Shown: positions 11,598 through 23,602 of the stretch, piece by piece
Layout: the number at the start of each line of letters is the position of its first letter
Numbering within the stretch: position 1 is the stretch's first letter
DNA from: Ischnura elegans
Taxonomy: Eukaryota; Arthropoda; Insecta; Odonata; Coenagrionidae
Direction of reading: 5' to 3'
DNA: 64,000 nt
Assembly (NCBI RefSeq): GCF_921293095.1
Contig: NC_060258.1
Span: forward strand, 434,001-498,000
Position numbers and translations under genes: made by a program
Notes under the pieces: generated by a model
Told to the model about the DNA's origin: nothing
What the model saw: the letters and a program-made list of their open reading frames with translations, nothing else
Database searches by the model: none

Positions 11598-14143
11598 TAG
11601 GCCGGCCCTTATTTTTCAGAATTGAGAAAAGTTATGTTTTCCTAGTCTCAAAATGATCCAAATGAGGTTCATATTCACGTGTTAAAATTTTGTTACTTTA
11701 AAATAACGGCAACCCGTGCCCCAAGGGCCCTAAGTACTAAGGACCCTCAATTGAGATTTTTGAGGCCGAAAAAGTGCTAATTCTATGTAAAACGTAAAAG
11801 TAAGTCCCTTTAGAACCGATTTTTTGTTTGTTTTGACCTATCTCTAAGCGTTTACGAGATATTGTCCGTCGTAATGCAATCCACCCCCAAGGGCGCTACC
11901 CCGCACCGCGGCGCCGCTGAGGTACGGCCCGCACCACTTAATAGAGACTTCCCCTCCACCCCCTCCCCTCCCTCGGCACAGACTTTACTACTGCTGGCAA
12001 TATTTGCATGCTAGTGGTACAGAATTGAAAAGTTCCTCTTGTCATGATTTATGTTTTTAAAGCATTCAATGTCAATCTTAACCCTTCAACGCCGTCCTAT
12101 GTACTGTGTACCGACCCCTTAAACCTTAGTTTGTTGCCACCATACGACCGCGCACAGTTACCGCATGCTTTGTTCAAAAGTGCTCTTTATGTACAAAATT
12201 TTATAAGTATTTGATACAATTGTGTTTGTGAATTATAAAGGAATGAAGGAAATGAGCAGGGCTTCCATGGCCATGACAGTTGATAGAAATATTCTATGAA
12301 GAAGAAACGAGGCAGTCAGTTCACATTTGTAGATCAATGTGGAGAGATAGTTAGTTCTTATTTATAGTGCGCAAAGGATAGAATGTGCTAAGTTTTTTTT
12401 AGGATATACGGAGATAAGTGGTGAAAAAACTAGTTTATCATGAGCACACGTGGCGTTCATTTTAAGAATAGGCCAACAAGAAAAAGTATGAAACTAAGAC
12501 TAAATTCGCACATTGAAGTGGTTGAAAAAGAAAATGAAGAAATATTTGGCTCAAAGTTACTTACAGTGAGAGAAGTACTGTGTGTTTCTCTATAACCTGA
12601 TGGGTTTGAAATGTATCAGACTTAGTGCGAGAAAAACAGAAAGAAATGCGTTTCATCCATGGAACAAAATGAGAATTCCTGTTATTACAGAAAATAAGGT
12701 GACTGAAATGTTAGAAACATTACACAATGAATGGATGAAGGTGCGACGACATAAAGAGAGAGTGGGAACTACCGTGGAGATTTAGAGAAGAGAATCTTTC
12801 GTAACAAAACTTGATGATTTGTTTGATATTGCAAGGGGCTGTGCCATTGAGTTTTTGACGCTCGCAGTTAATCTCTCAGATAAATGTGCGTGGGATGAAG
12901 AAGTAAAATTCTTATGCAGTCAAATAGGAGCACGAAATGCAGTTATTGGTGGAATAGATTTCAATATGCTCAAGAAAAAAGAAAAAAGTTGTGGTTTCCC
13001 GCTCCTTGTGCTGCATCTGCTCCCAACAGTGACTTTCAGATCCTAAAATTACGAAAGTGTTAACCTGGACATAGCGAAAGGAGTACAAAAAAGGTTTTCA
13101 AACCACTTGTGGTACCTGAATGAGGACTTCATAGGCCTGTCATTCTTTGACGGATCCTTTCCTGGGTGTGAAAAGGAAAATGTGATACGCCATATGAGGA
13201 CACGTGAGGGAAAATATGATCCACCAAAGATGGCATTCTATAAACGTAAAGACCTGAAAACGGTATCTATATCAAACGTTGTCACTACTAATTCGAGAAG
13301 GCTAATTGATGCATTGGAAATATGAACTGCATTCTTTGATGTGCCCACTCAAGAATGGTATGAACATCCTGATTACAAGAACGATTGGCAAATTATTCGG
13401 GGCCTTCAAGCGGTAGATGATTGTGCAGAGAGAGGGGTGAAAGTAATTCAAGATTTTAAGTCAGTCACGTAGAAGGAAGAAAGCTTTCAAAATTAATTAC
13501 TAACAATAAGTGTGAATTTTCATCGTAGCACAACCCCTAACGTCCGCAAATACACTTTAAATGCCAAATATGAGGTGTCAGTGAAAGATTAGAAATACGA
13601 AAATGTATTTTGTTTTGGTTAATATGTACTGAAATTCATGGACAAGTGAAAATACGAGTAAATTGATCACTTTGATTGGAAGCATTGTCAAGGCAATTAA
13701 ATTCCTTTTAACGCAAGCACATTCCTTCAAAGACTACATCTTGCCATCAGGAGCAAAGTCTGTGCCGAGGGAGGGGAGGGGGTGGAGGGGAAGTCTCTAG
13801 TAAGTGGTGCGGGCCGTACCTCAGCGGCGCCGCGGTGCGGGGTAGCGCCCTTGGGGGTGGATTGCATTACGACGGACAATATCTCGTAAACGCTTAGAGA
13901 TAGGTCAAAACAAACAAAAAATCGGTTCTAAAGGGACTTACTTTTACGTTTTACATAGAATTAGCACTTTTTCGGCCTCAAAAATCTCAATTGAGGGTCC
14001 TTAGTACTTAGGGCCCTTGGGGCACGGGTTGCCGTTATTTTAAAGTAACAAAATTTTAACACGTGAATATGAACATCATTTGGATCATTTTGAGACTAGG
14101 AAAACATAAATTTTCTCAATTCTGAAAAATAAGGGCCGGCCTA
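11598..14143 (+). mobile_element. Internally deleted DNA transposon with 403-bp TIRs
   Basis: Two 403-bp inverted repeats (11,598-12,000 and 13,741-14,143) begin TAGGCCGGCCC. By eye they differ at about six positions with no indels. The direct repeat CCCTACAG flanks the element (11,590-11,597 and 14,144-14,151), giving an 8-bp target duplication, as for hAT or P elements. The TAGG start also suits hAT. The core carries a ruined plus-strand coding region. The roughly 98.5 % TIR identity contrasts with many stops in the core. Confidence 0.9.
12440..13560 (+). pseudogene. Remnant transposase-like ORF of the 403-bp-TIR element
   Basis: The start codon lies at 12,440. Pieces in different frames read MSTRGVHFKNRPTRKSMK, then LTVREVLCVSLYN, MLETLHNEWMKVRRHKER, LDDLFDIARGCAIEFLTL and GARNAVIGGIDF. 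After a jump they read HLWYLNEDFIGLSFFDG, VVTTNSRRLIDAL and AVDDCAERGVKVIQDF. This order matches, from memory, a widespread family of large uncharacterised arthropod and cnidarian repeat proteins whose members end with a VNDCAERGVALIQEF-like motif. The central part, which in relatives holds the presumed catalytic acidic residues, is absent between about 12,985 and 13,050, so the element cannot be autonomous. Several frameshifts and stops are present. The function of the family is inferred only from its TIR context. Confidence 0.7.
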
Positions 14144-14387
14144 CCCTACAGCGTAATGCAATGCCGTGAATGGGATCTTCCCGTGCACCCGACCCAATAG
14201 AAGAAATGCTGATGAGAGAAGGCGACGGTTCCTTGGGACAGTCGACGTGTGGACACTGTTGTAAAGTGTGTTTGGTCCCAACACGTGCTCTTCCCTGAGC
14301 GATTTTCCCCGTCAATCCCCAGGCGACGAAGACAAGAGGACCAGGGTGACTAAAAGATATAAAAAGTTTGTGAGTACAGAGCTGGTG

Positions 14388-14681
14388 TACATACGAAACG
14401 AGTTTTCCTTCCCTAACGTCTGTTATTTACAAACCAATTCCTCACCTGTAGGCAACGTCTTCCCGTGATCTTCGTAATAACGAGAGAACTAGTGTATATA
14501 CCAAACGAATTCATCTTTTCAAGCAGCTGATATTTACAAACTGGTAGGCGACTATTTCCCGTGAAATTCGTAATAATGAGTGAACTAGTCCATATACCAA
14601 AAGAATTTTCCTTCTATTACGGCTGTTATTTACAAACCAATTCCTTGCCTGTAGGCAACTTTGAAATAACGAGAGAACTAT
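14388..14681. repeat. Three tandem ~95-bp units derived from an exon-intron border
   Basis: Three units share TATACCAAACGAATT..., ATTTACAAACCAATTCC and CCTGTAGGCAAC. Read on the minus strand, two contain TACAG followed by GTGAGG or GCAAGG and then a stretch matching the start of the intron that follows the 15.8-kb exon (near 15,705-15,770). They look like amplified copies of that exon's 3' end and donor. Confidence 0.7.
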
Positions 14682-14754
14682 TGTATATGCTGATGCTAGC
14701 GTCTTTATGACTAATATCACTTTTGTACATGTTTAGTTTAATTTCTGTTTTTAA

Positions 14755-15498
14755 CCCTTTCGCGCCGGACCTACGTTGAGGGAAATTCTTCCTCAATACG
14801 AGTCTCTTAAAAGTTTTCTTTACTCCCCTGCATGGAGCTTTTTCGCGTCGACTGAAGGCAGTGGTTCCCTCCCTAACCATTTTTGGACCCAACTCAGTGG
14901 GGTGCCGATCCCTTTCCTCGGCCTCCTTCCCAGACCCTAGAGGGATTAAAAGCCCCTTCCTAGAACGAGTCCGCGGTCAACTGGCTAAAATATTAGAGCA
15001 AAATATAAGCAAATATTTGTTGATGGCATCGATTTTTTACTTTCAAAATGAATTTTGTGTTTCTTTTCTGAGCGTGCAGAAATTTTAAACAAAGTTCTAA
15101 CGTTGATAAGGACGGATTTAGAATATTTACATACTAGTTGGTCTATAACTCCGTTGATATTAACGTTAGAATTTTGTTTGAAATTTCCATGTGGTCAGCA
15201 AAAAAAGATGAATTCATTTATAGAAATGGATATGAAAAGTAAGCAAGAAATATAGTTTTGGAAAACACACTGCAAATAACAGTAGTTGACCGCATGGAGA
15301 GGATAAGAAAGGGTCGACCTGAGCGGCCGAAGGTGGGACTGGGCTCGCGCTAAGGCGGATAACGAGGGGCAACTGCGTCCGTGGGTCTATCATGTCCGCC
15401 ACGGTCACTTTTTTCGACCTGTGCCGCACAGGCGTGGCATTCGTTGCTTAAGTTAGGAGAATTAACGCCGCACAGGTGTGGCATTCGGCACGAAAGTG
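14755..15498. mobile_element. TTAA-bounded piggyBac-like non-autonomous element
   Basis: The element is flanked by TTAA at 14,751-14,754 and 15,499-15,502. The left end CCCTTTCGCGCCG and the right end CGGCACGAAAGTG are imperfect inverted repeats. The right end has two subterminal copies of CACAGG(C/T)GTGGCATTCG, a layout common in piggyBac-type elements. No transposase frame was found inside. Confidence 0.65.
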
Positions 15499-15767
15499 TT
15501 AAGTTCATTTGTTGTTTGTTTTGTTTATTCGTGCGCATGTTTGTTTTTATTTTTATTTCTTTTGTCTCTTTGTTTGAGACGGTGCTATGGTGATGAAAGA
15601 TAAATAATGGATTTTTAAGGAGAGAGCCATCTTGAAGTGGATGTGAAATAGGATTGAGAATAAAAGTGTCAAGTGATATTTACATTGAATTTATAATCAC
15701 AGTGATATGTTAATGCCAAACGAATTTTCCTCTTCTCACGGCTGTTGTATACAAACCCATTCCTTAC

Positions 15768-15898
15768 CTGTAAGCCCATCGGCTTGAGCTGAAACGGTAG
15801 AGGTAAATGAAGCAGAATCCCAGGTAGAAGAAAGCAACCAGGAGGAACCATATTGGGTGGAGGGCAGCGACACACGAGATGGCCATAAACCTGCCACT
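15768..15898 (-). CDS. Exon of multipass membrane protein gene (XKR-like)
   Basis: A 131-bp minus-strand exon with acceptor tttgctttcatctccag and donor CAG/GTAAGG, both near consensus. It enters in phase 0 and leaves two bases, which join the first base of the 9.6-kb exon as AGG (Arg). It encodes SGRFMAISCVAALHPIW, followed by a strongly hydrophobic helix (FLLVAFFYLGFCFIYLY) and SSSRWAYR. The pattern of R..A......L.P.W, a long helix, and then S..W.YR parallels a stretch of XK-related proteins. It follows the 23.6-kb exon, which ends in phase 0. The flanking intron contains decayed copies of this exon's donor region at 14.4-14.7 kb. Confidence 0.8.
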
Positions 15899-16870
15899 CT
15901 GGAGATGAAAGCAAACCACAGATCAATGCAAGTTGCGGAAATAAAAATTCTTGAAACTACATGTTAAGGCCCGTATCCTTAGTTGACCCCACATATCCAT
16001 GGCTACATAACAAGAGGCCCCTACCACTGGCACCGACTCCATGGGGCCTGAGCCCCCTCGAAAATTCCTAATGGGTGTAAGAAAAAAATGAGTCAGGCTT
16101 GTTGATTTTCCTTGGAGTGTCCAAATGTCGAGATTCGAGTTATTTGGGATCTAATGTTGATCATATGACTCTTCTAAAATGCTTATGAAACTTAAAACTC
16201 ACTATGTACATACTGATGAAATTTCCGGGGGCAAGATCCCCTGTTTTTGTAAGCCTGCATCCCTGGCCCTACATGCATTTCTCAATCGACTCTACATAAG
16301 TGGTGGGGGGTTATCCCGTCGTCAAGTTCTCTGAGATGACGTATATAATGGCACAGGGCCAGTTTTTCACTCTAATTTGCATAATGATACCTACCTGTGA
16401 AACTAAGACAAGACATGCATTAATTTTTGGTCATATTGTTTGGGCAACAGCTCAAGGTAAGTAAAACATTGGTGTTATCCACAAGGTACAGGTACGTTAA
16501 TTATTGCAACAAATACTCTTACATCAAGCCAAAAGTAGAATCGTAACCATGCCGTCAGAACCATTAAGCTTAAAAAAATTTAAAAAATGAGGCAGATTTC
16601 ATAGAGAAATGCATACGGAGAACAAGCTAAGTAATTACGGCCGTTCCGCAAAAAACTAATTGTATTTAAACGTCAGCTATATTCAAGCGAAATTTTTAGC
16701 ATAACCGATAAAACATATGGTCTTCTGTTGACGAACAAATTAACACGGTAGGAAACCCGAATATTGCCATGCCCGAAGCATATTTTGGGGAGCATGAATC
16801 TTTCATGAAACACGAGAAGGGTCACCAAATTCTCTCTCGCATATTTTTCTCACAATTCCATTTTCAACCC
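15899..16870. other. Intronic, no gene recognised
   Basis: Probable intron of the minus-strand membrane gene. Contains only short frames. Confidence 0.45.
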
Positions 16871-16871
16871 T

Positions 16872-17058
16872 TAACCGGCGACTGAGTGACCGCTGCGTTT
16901 CTAAAATTACGAATATTTTCAAAATTGCCATTTCAAATAATCCTCATGAGAGTCTTAATTTTATATATTGAGGACATAGTACTCTTAAAATTTAACATTC
17001 TTTTTATTTATTTCTGAAAATTTGCACTGAATTTCAGTAGCGGTCTGTGGGACCTCAC
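16872..17058. repeat. Family-B repeat, copy 1
   Basis: Starts TTAACCGGCGACTGAGTGACC and ends GCGGTCTGTGGGACCTCACG. It is about 190 bp and is shared with 52,489-52,700. The better-preserved copy has inverted ends. It sits immediately before family-A copy 2. Confidence 0.65.
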
Positions 17059-17069
17059 GTCACTAAATA

Positions 17070-17721
17070 GGGTGGTTTCCCATTAGTTTTTTATTGCCTG
17101 AATCGAAAGATTATTACTCCTGGAGTACGTATTTCGCGCTTTTAGATTTTTAAATGACGATATGTATTTTTTGCGATTAAATGAAAAGTGAAAAATTTCA
17201 AGCGGGCAAAAACGCGACGCGTAAGTACGCGCAAGTCCGTGCGACGCATTTCTGGTTCCCCCTCTCTCCTTGTGAAGTGACCTTGATCGAGGCTCTGAAC
17301 GGTGATAGGACGCAGGATGCTAGCGGATTGCTGAGTACCTTGCTGAATGGTAGCGCTTGGCTTAAAAAAGGTTTATTAATACCTTATCAAACGAAGAAAA
17401 CTTTCCGACCTTAGCCAGTTTTAATAGGTGATTATTAAGACATGTTTCCCTGAGCTCTGTGCCTCATGCATACATTGGTAACCTCAGACGATGTATAACT
17501 CCTATCCTCTCGTGTAGAAACTAGGTCCCTGTGACGTCACGCGGAGTGGAATCGCATGGGCGCCAATCTGGCCTTTTTCAAATGAGGATAAAATTTGACC
17601 CTTGCCATTCTTCTAAACCGGTATTTCAAAAACCACATAATTTGTGTATTATGAATACACTAATGGTGGATAAGGAATCGCAATCAATGCCTATCGTTTT
17701 CTTTGATGAAGGAAACTACCC
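17070..17721 (+). mobile_element. Family-A TIR element, copy 2 (full length)
   Basis: GGGTGGTTTCC...GGAAACTACCC with TA on each side (17,068-17,069 and 17,722-17,723), 652 bp. Open frames inside are shadows shared by all copies. Confidence 0.9.
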
Positions 17722-18708
17722 TATTGGAAAAACCAATAAAAGCAATGCGATTTTTCAAGAATAATAATAATAAATAATTTGTAAGGAAGCATTCATTGTT
17801 ACATAATGTGGATAATTAAGTACTTAATTTAAAAAATGACCATAATAAAAATAATGACTCAAGTGTTTTTGATATCAGTTTTTTGATCCTATTTCAAATA
17901 ACAATTTTTACTGAAAAAGTTGGTTCGTATTTGGAATGCGTCATTTTGAGTATAAGTTTTTAATAGTTGAGAAGCCAAATAAACATTAAACTAAGCTATA
18001 AAAATGACTTTGCAACGTTTTACGAACTTTTGTTTTATTGCGGTACGTATACGTCAGACAGGTAGGGCAACAAGAATAACAAGGTACTGGTAGTGTAACA
18101 AGAAATGCACGTCACTGGTTAAGGGCTGATGGCCAAAGTGTCATTCATGCAAAATAATTGCCTAAAATATTATCATCCTTTCATTTGCCACACACGTATC
18201 CCGTTATATTGATTTTTAAATCTTCAGTTACGTGTCGTCCACTTTGTTAAACACTCCTTGACTATTGTTGTCCCCCAATCTTTAAGGGATCATTGAAAAC
18301 TGTCCTGAGGTGGAGGGTGGCGGTAAATTACAATAATTATTCATGCTGCTGTTGTCCATACCTGAGAGAAGTTGATGCCGTTGAGAGAGTTAAATGAAAA
18401 AAATATGAAGTCGAGCAGAGGTCAAATAGGGTGACACCTATCTCATTCGTTATCCGTGAGCCTCGCAGCACCGGGCAGATTTCAACGACTTCCTCCGATG
18501 TGATCTCTCACCAGAACCAGAACTGCCCTCATAAATGTTTTGAAAATCTCAGCATACCTTTTCAACGTTAAGTGGATCAGTAGATCACGGTGTGATTGGT
18601 TTCGGGGGATAACCCTCCCTCCCATAGCTCAGGGAATTTTTTCTTCTGCAGGATTCCAACTCTCCCATCCCCAATGTTAAAATGGTCTTATATAGTGCAA
18701 ATTCGATA
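17722..18708. other. No gene recognised
   Basis: AT-rich spacer between two full-length family-A copies. Nothing identified. Confidence 0.4.
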
Positions 18709-19358
18709 GGGTGGTGTCCTATTATTTTTTAATTGCCTAAATCGAAAGATTAATACTCCTAGAGTACGTATTTCACACTTTTAGATTTTTAAATGAAGAT
18801 ATCTCTTTTTCGCTATTAAATGAAAAGTGAAAATTTTCAAGTGCGCGAAAACGCGACGCGTAAGTATGAATGCCGGGAAATCTCTCCATCTGGCTCCCGC
18901 TGCCGCCCTGTGAGGTGACCTTGAGGCGAGGCTTAGCGCTGATAGGTGGCAGGCTGCTAGCGGGTAGCTGAGTACCCTGCTGGGTGGTAGCGCTTGGCTT
19001 AAATAAGGATTATTAATACCTTATCAAACGAAGAAAACTTTCCGACCTTGGCCAGTTTTAATAGGTGATTATTAAGACATGTTTCCCTGAGCTCTGTGCC
19101 TCATGCATGCATTGGTAATCTCAGATGATGTAAAACTCCTGACTACTCATGTAGAATCTAGGTCCCTGTGACGTCACGTGGAGTGGCATCGCATGGTCGC
19201 CAATCCGGCCCTTTTCAAATGAGGATAAAAATGGACCATTGCCATTCGTCTTAACCGGTATTTCTAAAACAAAATAATTTGTATATTATGAATGCACTAA
19301 TGATGGGTAACGAATCGCAATCAATGCCTTTCGTTTTCTTTGATGAAGGAAACTACCC
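18709..19358 (+). mobile_element. Family-A TIR element, copy 3 (full length)
   Basis: GGGTGGTGTCC...GGAAACTACCC with TA on both sides (18,707-18,708 and 19,359-19,360), 650 bp. Same orientation as copy 2, 1.0 kb away. Confidence 0.9.
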
Positions 19359-19359
19359 T

Positions 19360-20240
19360 ATTACTGCAAAATGGTCTAATTATGCAACCAGAGTGGAAAA
19401 CTGGCGCTGTGCCATCATCTACGCCATCTCAGAGAGCTTGACGATGGAAATACCCCTTGTGTAGGGTCGATTGAGAAAGCCATGTACGAGAATTCCTCTC
19501 TATATGTAGGGTCGACTAAGAATACAAGCCTTAACACCAGAACTGGGAAACGTGGCTTTTTTGTCCCATCGCCCTTTGCAAATGTTTGCCATTCATGCAC
19601 TAGTGGTTTCATCCCTTTAAAATATACTGACTTTCACTCATTTTTTATGCTCTTTCGAATGGACATATCGAAAACATTGTACGATATTTGGTTCGAGAGA
19701 TAAACGACGATTTACCTAGAACCGCGGTATGGGACTTTTTTGTCCCATTTGGGGAAAACATACAATTTCAGTTTTTTGTACACTTATTTTGTATTAAGCA
19801 AAATAACAGTTTTTTTATTAAGGGGATCGATGCACAGATACCGTTATTCTACCAGTTAGAAGCTCAGAAGGGAATAATCTGTGCACTGCGCCGGCCGCCT
19901 ACTCATGCAGCGCCATCCGCGTCACCTCTGCCTGGCGTGTCTGCAGGTTTGAGCTTGCAACCAACACGTCAAAACAAGTTTCATGTATTCCTAGTTATAC
20001 TTAATAAAACGTTTAACACTCATATGGATTTGCTGCGCCGTAGCGGCGCTCGTGGTTTTAAAAATGGTGTAAAAATTTTCCATTCCAATGAATCCTTTTG
20101 AAATTTTCAGTAGTCCATTTTTTCTGCTTTCTTCGTCTACATATAAAATTTTGTTAGCATAGTGTTGATAGGTTACATTTTATTGGCCTCTAATGGAAAA
20201 AGTTACGTCGTTGGATTTCGTGTGCCACTGCGGCGCTCAG
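19360..20240. repeat. Degenerate interspersed repeat material
   Basis: Two related blocks end in TGGGACTTTTTTGTCCCA or GGCTTTTTTGTCCCA (about 19,540-19,570 and 19,705-19,750), a short hairpin-forming motif preceded by CCTAGAACCG or CCAGAACTG. They look like termini of an old TIR element. A 137-residue frame across 19,688-20,101 has no recognisable content. Confidence 0.4.
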
Positions 20241-20242
20241 TA

Positions 20243-20750
20243 TTTCCTCGTCGCTACGTCGTTGACTGCACTCTCAATGTTAATGTCAAAGCATTTACGT
20301 TTCATGTGAAATGCTGTAATATATTTATAATCATATTTCTAAACATTATAAACAAAAAGAAATCGTTAAACAAAATGAAAATATTACCATACCAATTTTG
20401 CTTTCTATTTTAGCTAAGAATCAAAATATTTGCCTCGTTGATGTTCATTGACAAAACTTCATCTTTTTACGAGAATTATTCATAAAAACTCATGGCTAGT
20501 CAAAGTTGTTTTTTCATGGGCCTCCGACTTAGTTTTGCTTGGGCCGAGAATTTCCTCGTCGCTACGTCAGGGTCTGCACTCTCAACGCTAATGTCAAACA
20601 ATTATGTTTCATGTGAAATGCTATAATCTATTTATAATCCTATTATTTAATTTTTTTAGACTTATAAACGAAATGAATTGTTTAACAAAAGGAAAATATT
20701 ACAATACCAATTGTGCTTCCTCTTTTAGCTAAGAATCATTATGTTTGCTT
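20243..20750. repeat. Two direct copies of a ~200-bp repeat
   Basis: Both copies contain TTTCCTCGTCGCTACGTC, CTGCACTCTCAA(T/C)G, TTTCATGTGAAATGCT and tttagctaagaatca. They start near 20,243 and 20,547, about 305 bp apart. Confidence 0.75.
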
Positions 20751-20835
20751 CATATGGATCTTATGGATCATATGCTCAGCTGTCCAGCAACACCTTGTCT
20801 GGTAGTGTCCGCAAATATCCACAGGGAACAATGAA

Positions 20836-20907
20836 GCCTCGTTCGCTCAACTGGCTAAAGCACTCGACCGGAAATCGGGGGATCCGGGTTCGAATCCCGG
20901 TCAAGGT
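20836..20907 (+). repeat. tRNA-like SINE head, copy 1
   Basis: Contains an A-box-like GCTCAACTGGCTAAAGC and a B-box GGTTCGAATCC. The T arm (CCGGG/CCCGG) and an anticodon stem CTCGA/TCGGG are intact, but the acceptor stem pairs poorly and position 33 is C rather than T. The same body followed by AATGATTTTTT occurs near 43.45 kb, so this is a tRNA-derived repeat rather than a functional tRNA gene. Confidence 0.65.
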
Positions 20908-21140
20908 GAATGATTTTTTTTTCTCTGTGGATCTTTCGCACGATTGTGCATTGTGGGTGACTCCCGTAAAAGTTATCACCGCGGCTAGTCCCGGTATACT
21001 TTAAAACAAGAATATAATTATTGAAATTGAGAAAACTTGAGAAAATTAAGTGCACTACCTCATGAAGCAGAAGAGAAGTTTGAAACTGCAGGAAATAAAT
21101 ACAAATTTGTTGCCTTTAACCAAAAATTATCGCTATAATA

Positions 21141-21420
21141 GGGAGGCAGTTTCCTTCATCAAAGAAAACGACAGGCATTGATTGCGATTCGTTACCCACC
21201 ATTAGTGCATTCATAACACACAAATTATTTGGTTTTAGAAATTCCTGTTTAGACGAATGTTAATGGTGTAATTTAACCTCATTTGAAAAAGGCCAGATTG
21301 GCGCACAAGCGATGCCACTCCATGTCACCTCACAACGGCCCAGATGCCATAAGAGTAGTCAGGAGTTGTAAATCTTCTAAGATTACCAATGCATGCACGA
21401 GGCACAGAGCTCAGGGAAAC
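21141..21420 (-). mobile_element. Family-A TIR element, copy 4 (truncated)
   Basis: Reverse orientation. Keeps the TA-flanked terminus GGGAGGCAGTTTCC but ends inside the element at gagctcagggaaac. Confidence 0.85.
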
Positions 21421-21464
21421 TTTACAGATATTGAAGGTAGATAATGGTCCTTACAGACTGATTA

Positions 21465-21639
21465 CAGTGAAATGTCATAATAACGAAATCCTATGGACTG
21501 CCGAAATATGTTCGTTCAACTGAAATTTCGCTATACTGGAAATACGTTATACGGGAAATTTCGTTAATCGGGACAGAAAATAATTTCGTTATACTGAATA
21601 TTATGTCACACTAGCGTTCGTTATAAGGAAATTTCACTG
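21465..21639. mobile_element. Tigger-type MITE, copy 3
   Basis: CAGTGAAATGTC...GAAATTTCACTG with TA at 21,463-21,464 and 21,640-21,641. It is the clearest copy of the family. Confidence 0.85.
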
Positions 21640-21773
21640 TATTTAAGATAGATAATGGTCTTTACCCCTGATTACATAAAACTGACTATAGAAAGTATTC
21701 AGATGATGTGTTGTGATTGTGATGAGGTATCCTTTTGCTCAAGTGGGACTGATACTACAGAAATTGACATCTA

Positions 21774-23520
21774 CACCCATGTCTCGTATAGCGCAATTTC
21801 GATTAGCGTGATTTTGATATAGCGCAAATTCGTTTCTCAGAGAAACATTGCAATGCAGTGTAGCCTAATCACAAATCTTAAACGCCCTCATGATAAAATG
21901 TAAACTTGCGCTTAGTACACACGAAATTGCTATCATTTTATGCATATTAATATTATTGCTTGCCCCAAATATTCTTTTTTGTTTATTATTAATCAAAATC
22001 CGTTGCTTTGTAATGGCCAAAAGTATTACTCGTCATTAGGTCCAGATAGCCGGCCTACCAAAGTAATTTATCTCGTCTCCTTAGCAAAGTGATAATAGTT
22101 AATTTAGATCATCATTTAAGCGTGGGGCTAGTGGAAATGAGTTTTTTTTAAGCAATACTGTTTGAGACGTAATTTTTGCCGTCATAGGTTATCGGGCAAT
22201 TGACTTCCAGGTAGAGGGTCTACGCTAAAGCCGTCAAGGTCATCGGATTTTCACGGGGGAGAAATGGAGCGGTGGCCGAGTTGCGTATGAATGGCATCAA
22301 CACATGAAAGGGTCGGCTATAGAGTCTCAAACACAATGGCTTCGTTCCCTCCCCGTAGTCGTAGGCCCTCTGCATCTCAAGAATACAGATCAGCAGTAGA
22401 AGGTGATTTCGATAGAGCCATGCAGAGTAAAAACCAAGAGAAAATGGCAAAAAATAGGAATGCGTGTAGAAAAATCAAGAATTTATCTAGAAAAACTATA
22501 AACCTAGAAGAGGAATTGAAAGAGGTCAATTGCTTTGAAAATGGAGAGCGTCAAAGCGATATTGCGCGGAAGTTTAAACGCACGATGCCTTATTCTGAAT
22601 AAAGACGAAGTTAAAACATCATTGACCTTAGCCGCACCAACTTCAACCTAGCGGTCTACACATACGGAAAGTTCATAGTGAATCAGTACAAAAAGACGAG
22701 AGTGGTAATCGCTCCGAGACATTTAGTGAAAGCTACGGTTGGTTCCAGAATTTAAACGGCAAGCAGGTATTTTCAGTGCGGCGATATCAGGTGAATCTGC
22801 AAGTGTTGATAGCGCAGTCACCGCAACATTTTCTGATGAACTCCAAGCTGTGATTGAAAGTGGCTCCTTTCCCCCTCGACTAGTTTTAAGTGTTGACGAG
22901 ACGATATTCTTTTGGAAAAGAATGCATTCTCGTTCATTAATTTTCAGGGAAGGAAAACCTGGGTCAGGTTTCAAGGTGTTTAAAGACTGTTTCACGTTGC
23001 TGCTTATGACTCGGAGGACTTCAAATTAAAATGATTTAACATTCATAAACTCCGCTATCTATGAAATGGCTTTCAAAGTAGCATTTTCTTGTCATTTCAA
23101 TGAGGGACAAAGCAAAAATGAGCTGCCTGGGTGACATAAAAGTTGTTTTTAGACTGGTTTGAAAAATTGTCAACTGCCGGCAATGCATTACGAACCCCTG
23201 AGATAGCAGATGTGAGCCCACCCGCACGACAGGAGCGAATTTCAAAAGCACGTAAGAATTTTTTTAACGTGAATAAAAGTATTTGAAAGCTTGCATACTA
23301 TCTTTAAAGATATTTTAAACTATAAACATTTATATAAATAATGTTTTATAAGGCTATTTATGAGAATATATATGTTTTAGATAAAATTCAATACCCAAGA
23401 CCTGTGCTACCAGGAACGCATGCCTTTCTTCCCAATGCTAAAACGCTGTCGTATAATGCAAATTCGTATAGCGCAAAGACCCCAAGGAAGGCATCCCTTG
23501 CGCTATACGAGACATGGGTG
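21774..23520 (+). mobile_element. Tigger/pogo-like transposon relic
   Basis: The terminal inverted repeats are CACCCATGTCTCGTATAGCG at 21,774 and its complement ending at 23,520. TA precedes the left end; the right flank is CA, probably a decayed TA. The span holds the plus-strand transposase remnant described separately. Confidence 0.8.
22318..23060 (+). pseudogene. Tigger/pogo transposase remnant
   Basis: An N-terminal piece has NGERQSDIARKFKRTMP, the helix-turn-helix typical of the pogo/CENP-B group. After a decayed stretch, the frame near 22,739-23,029 reads FKRQAGIFSAAISGESASV, then SGSFPPRLVLSVDETIFFWK and PGSGFKVFKDCFTLLL. This is the family's central block around the first catalytic aspartate (VDET). 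The rest of the DDE domain is not recoverable, and stops separate the pieces. It sits between the TIRs at 21.8 and 23.5 kb. Confidence 0.85.
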
Positions 23521-23602
23521 CATTATCAAATTTGAATATAAATTATTACAATTTACTCTAACTTTAGCATTTGAAAACAATTACAACATTGGGTGCACTT
23601 AC

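Noticed and set aside
19688-20101. 137-residue plus-strand frame
   Set aside because: No motif, spans repeat-like blocks, and no splice or promoter signals; consistent with chance in GC-richer DNA.
20836-20907. Functional tRNA gene
   Set aside because: Acceptor stem pairs poorly, position 33 is not T, and the body plus tail recurs elsewhere as a SINE.
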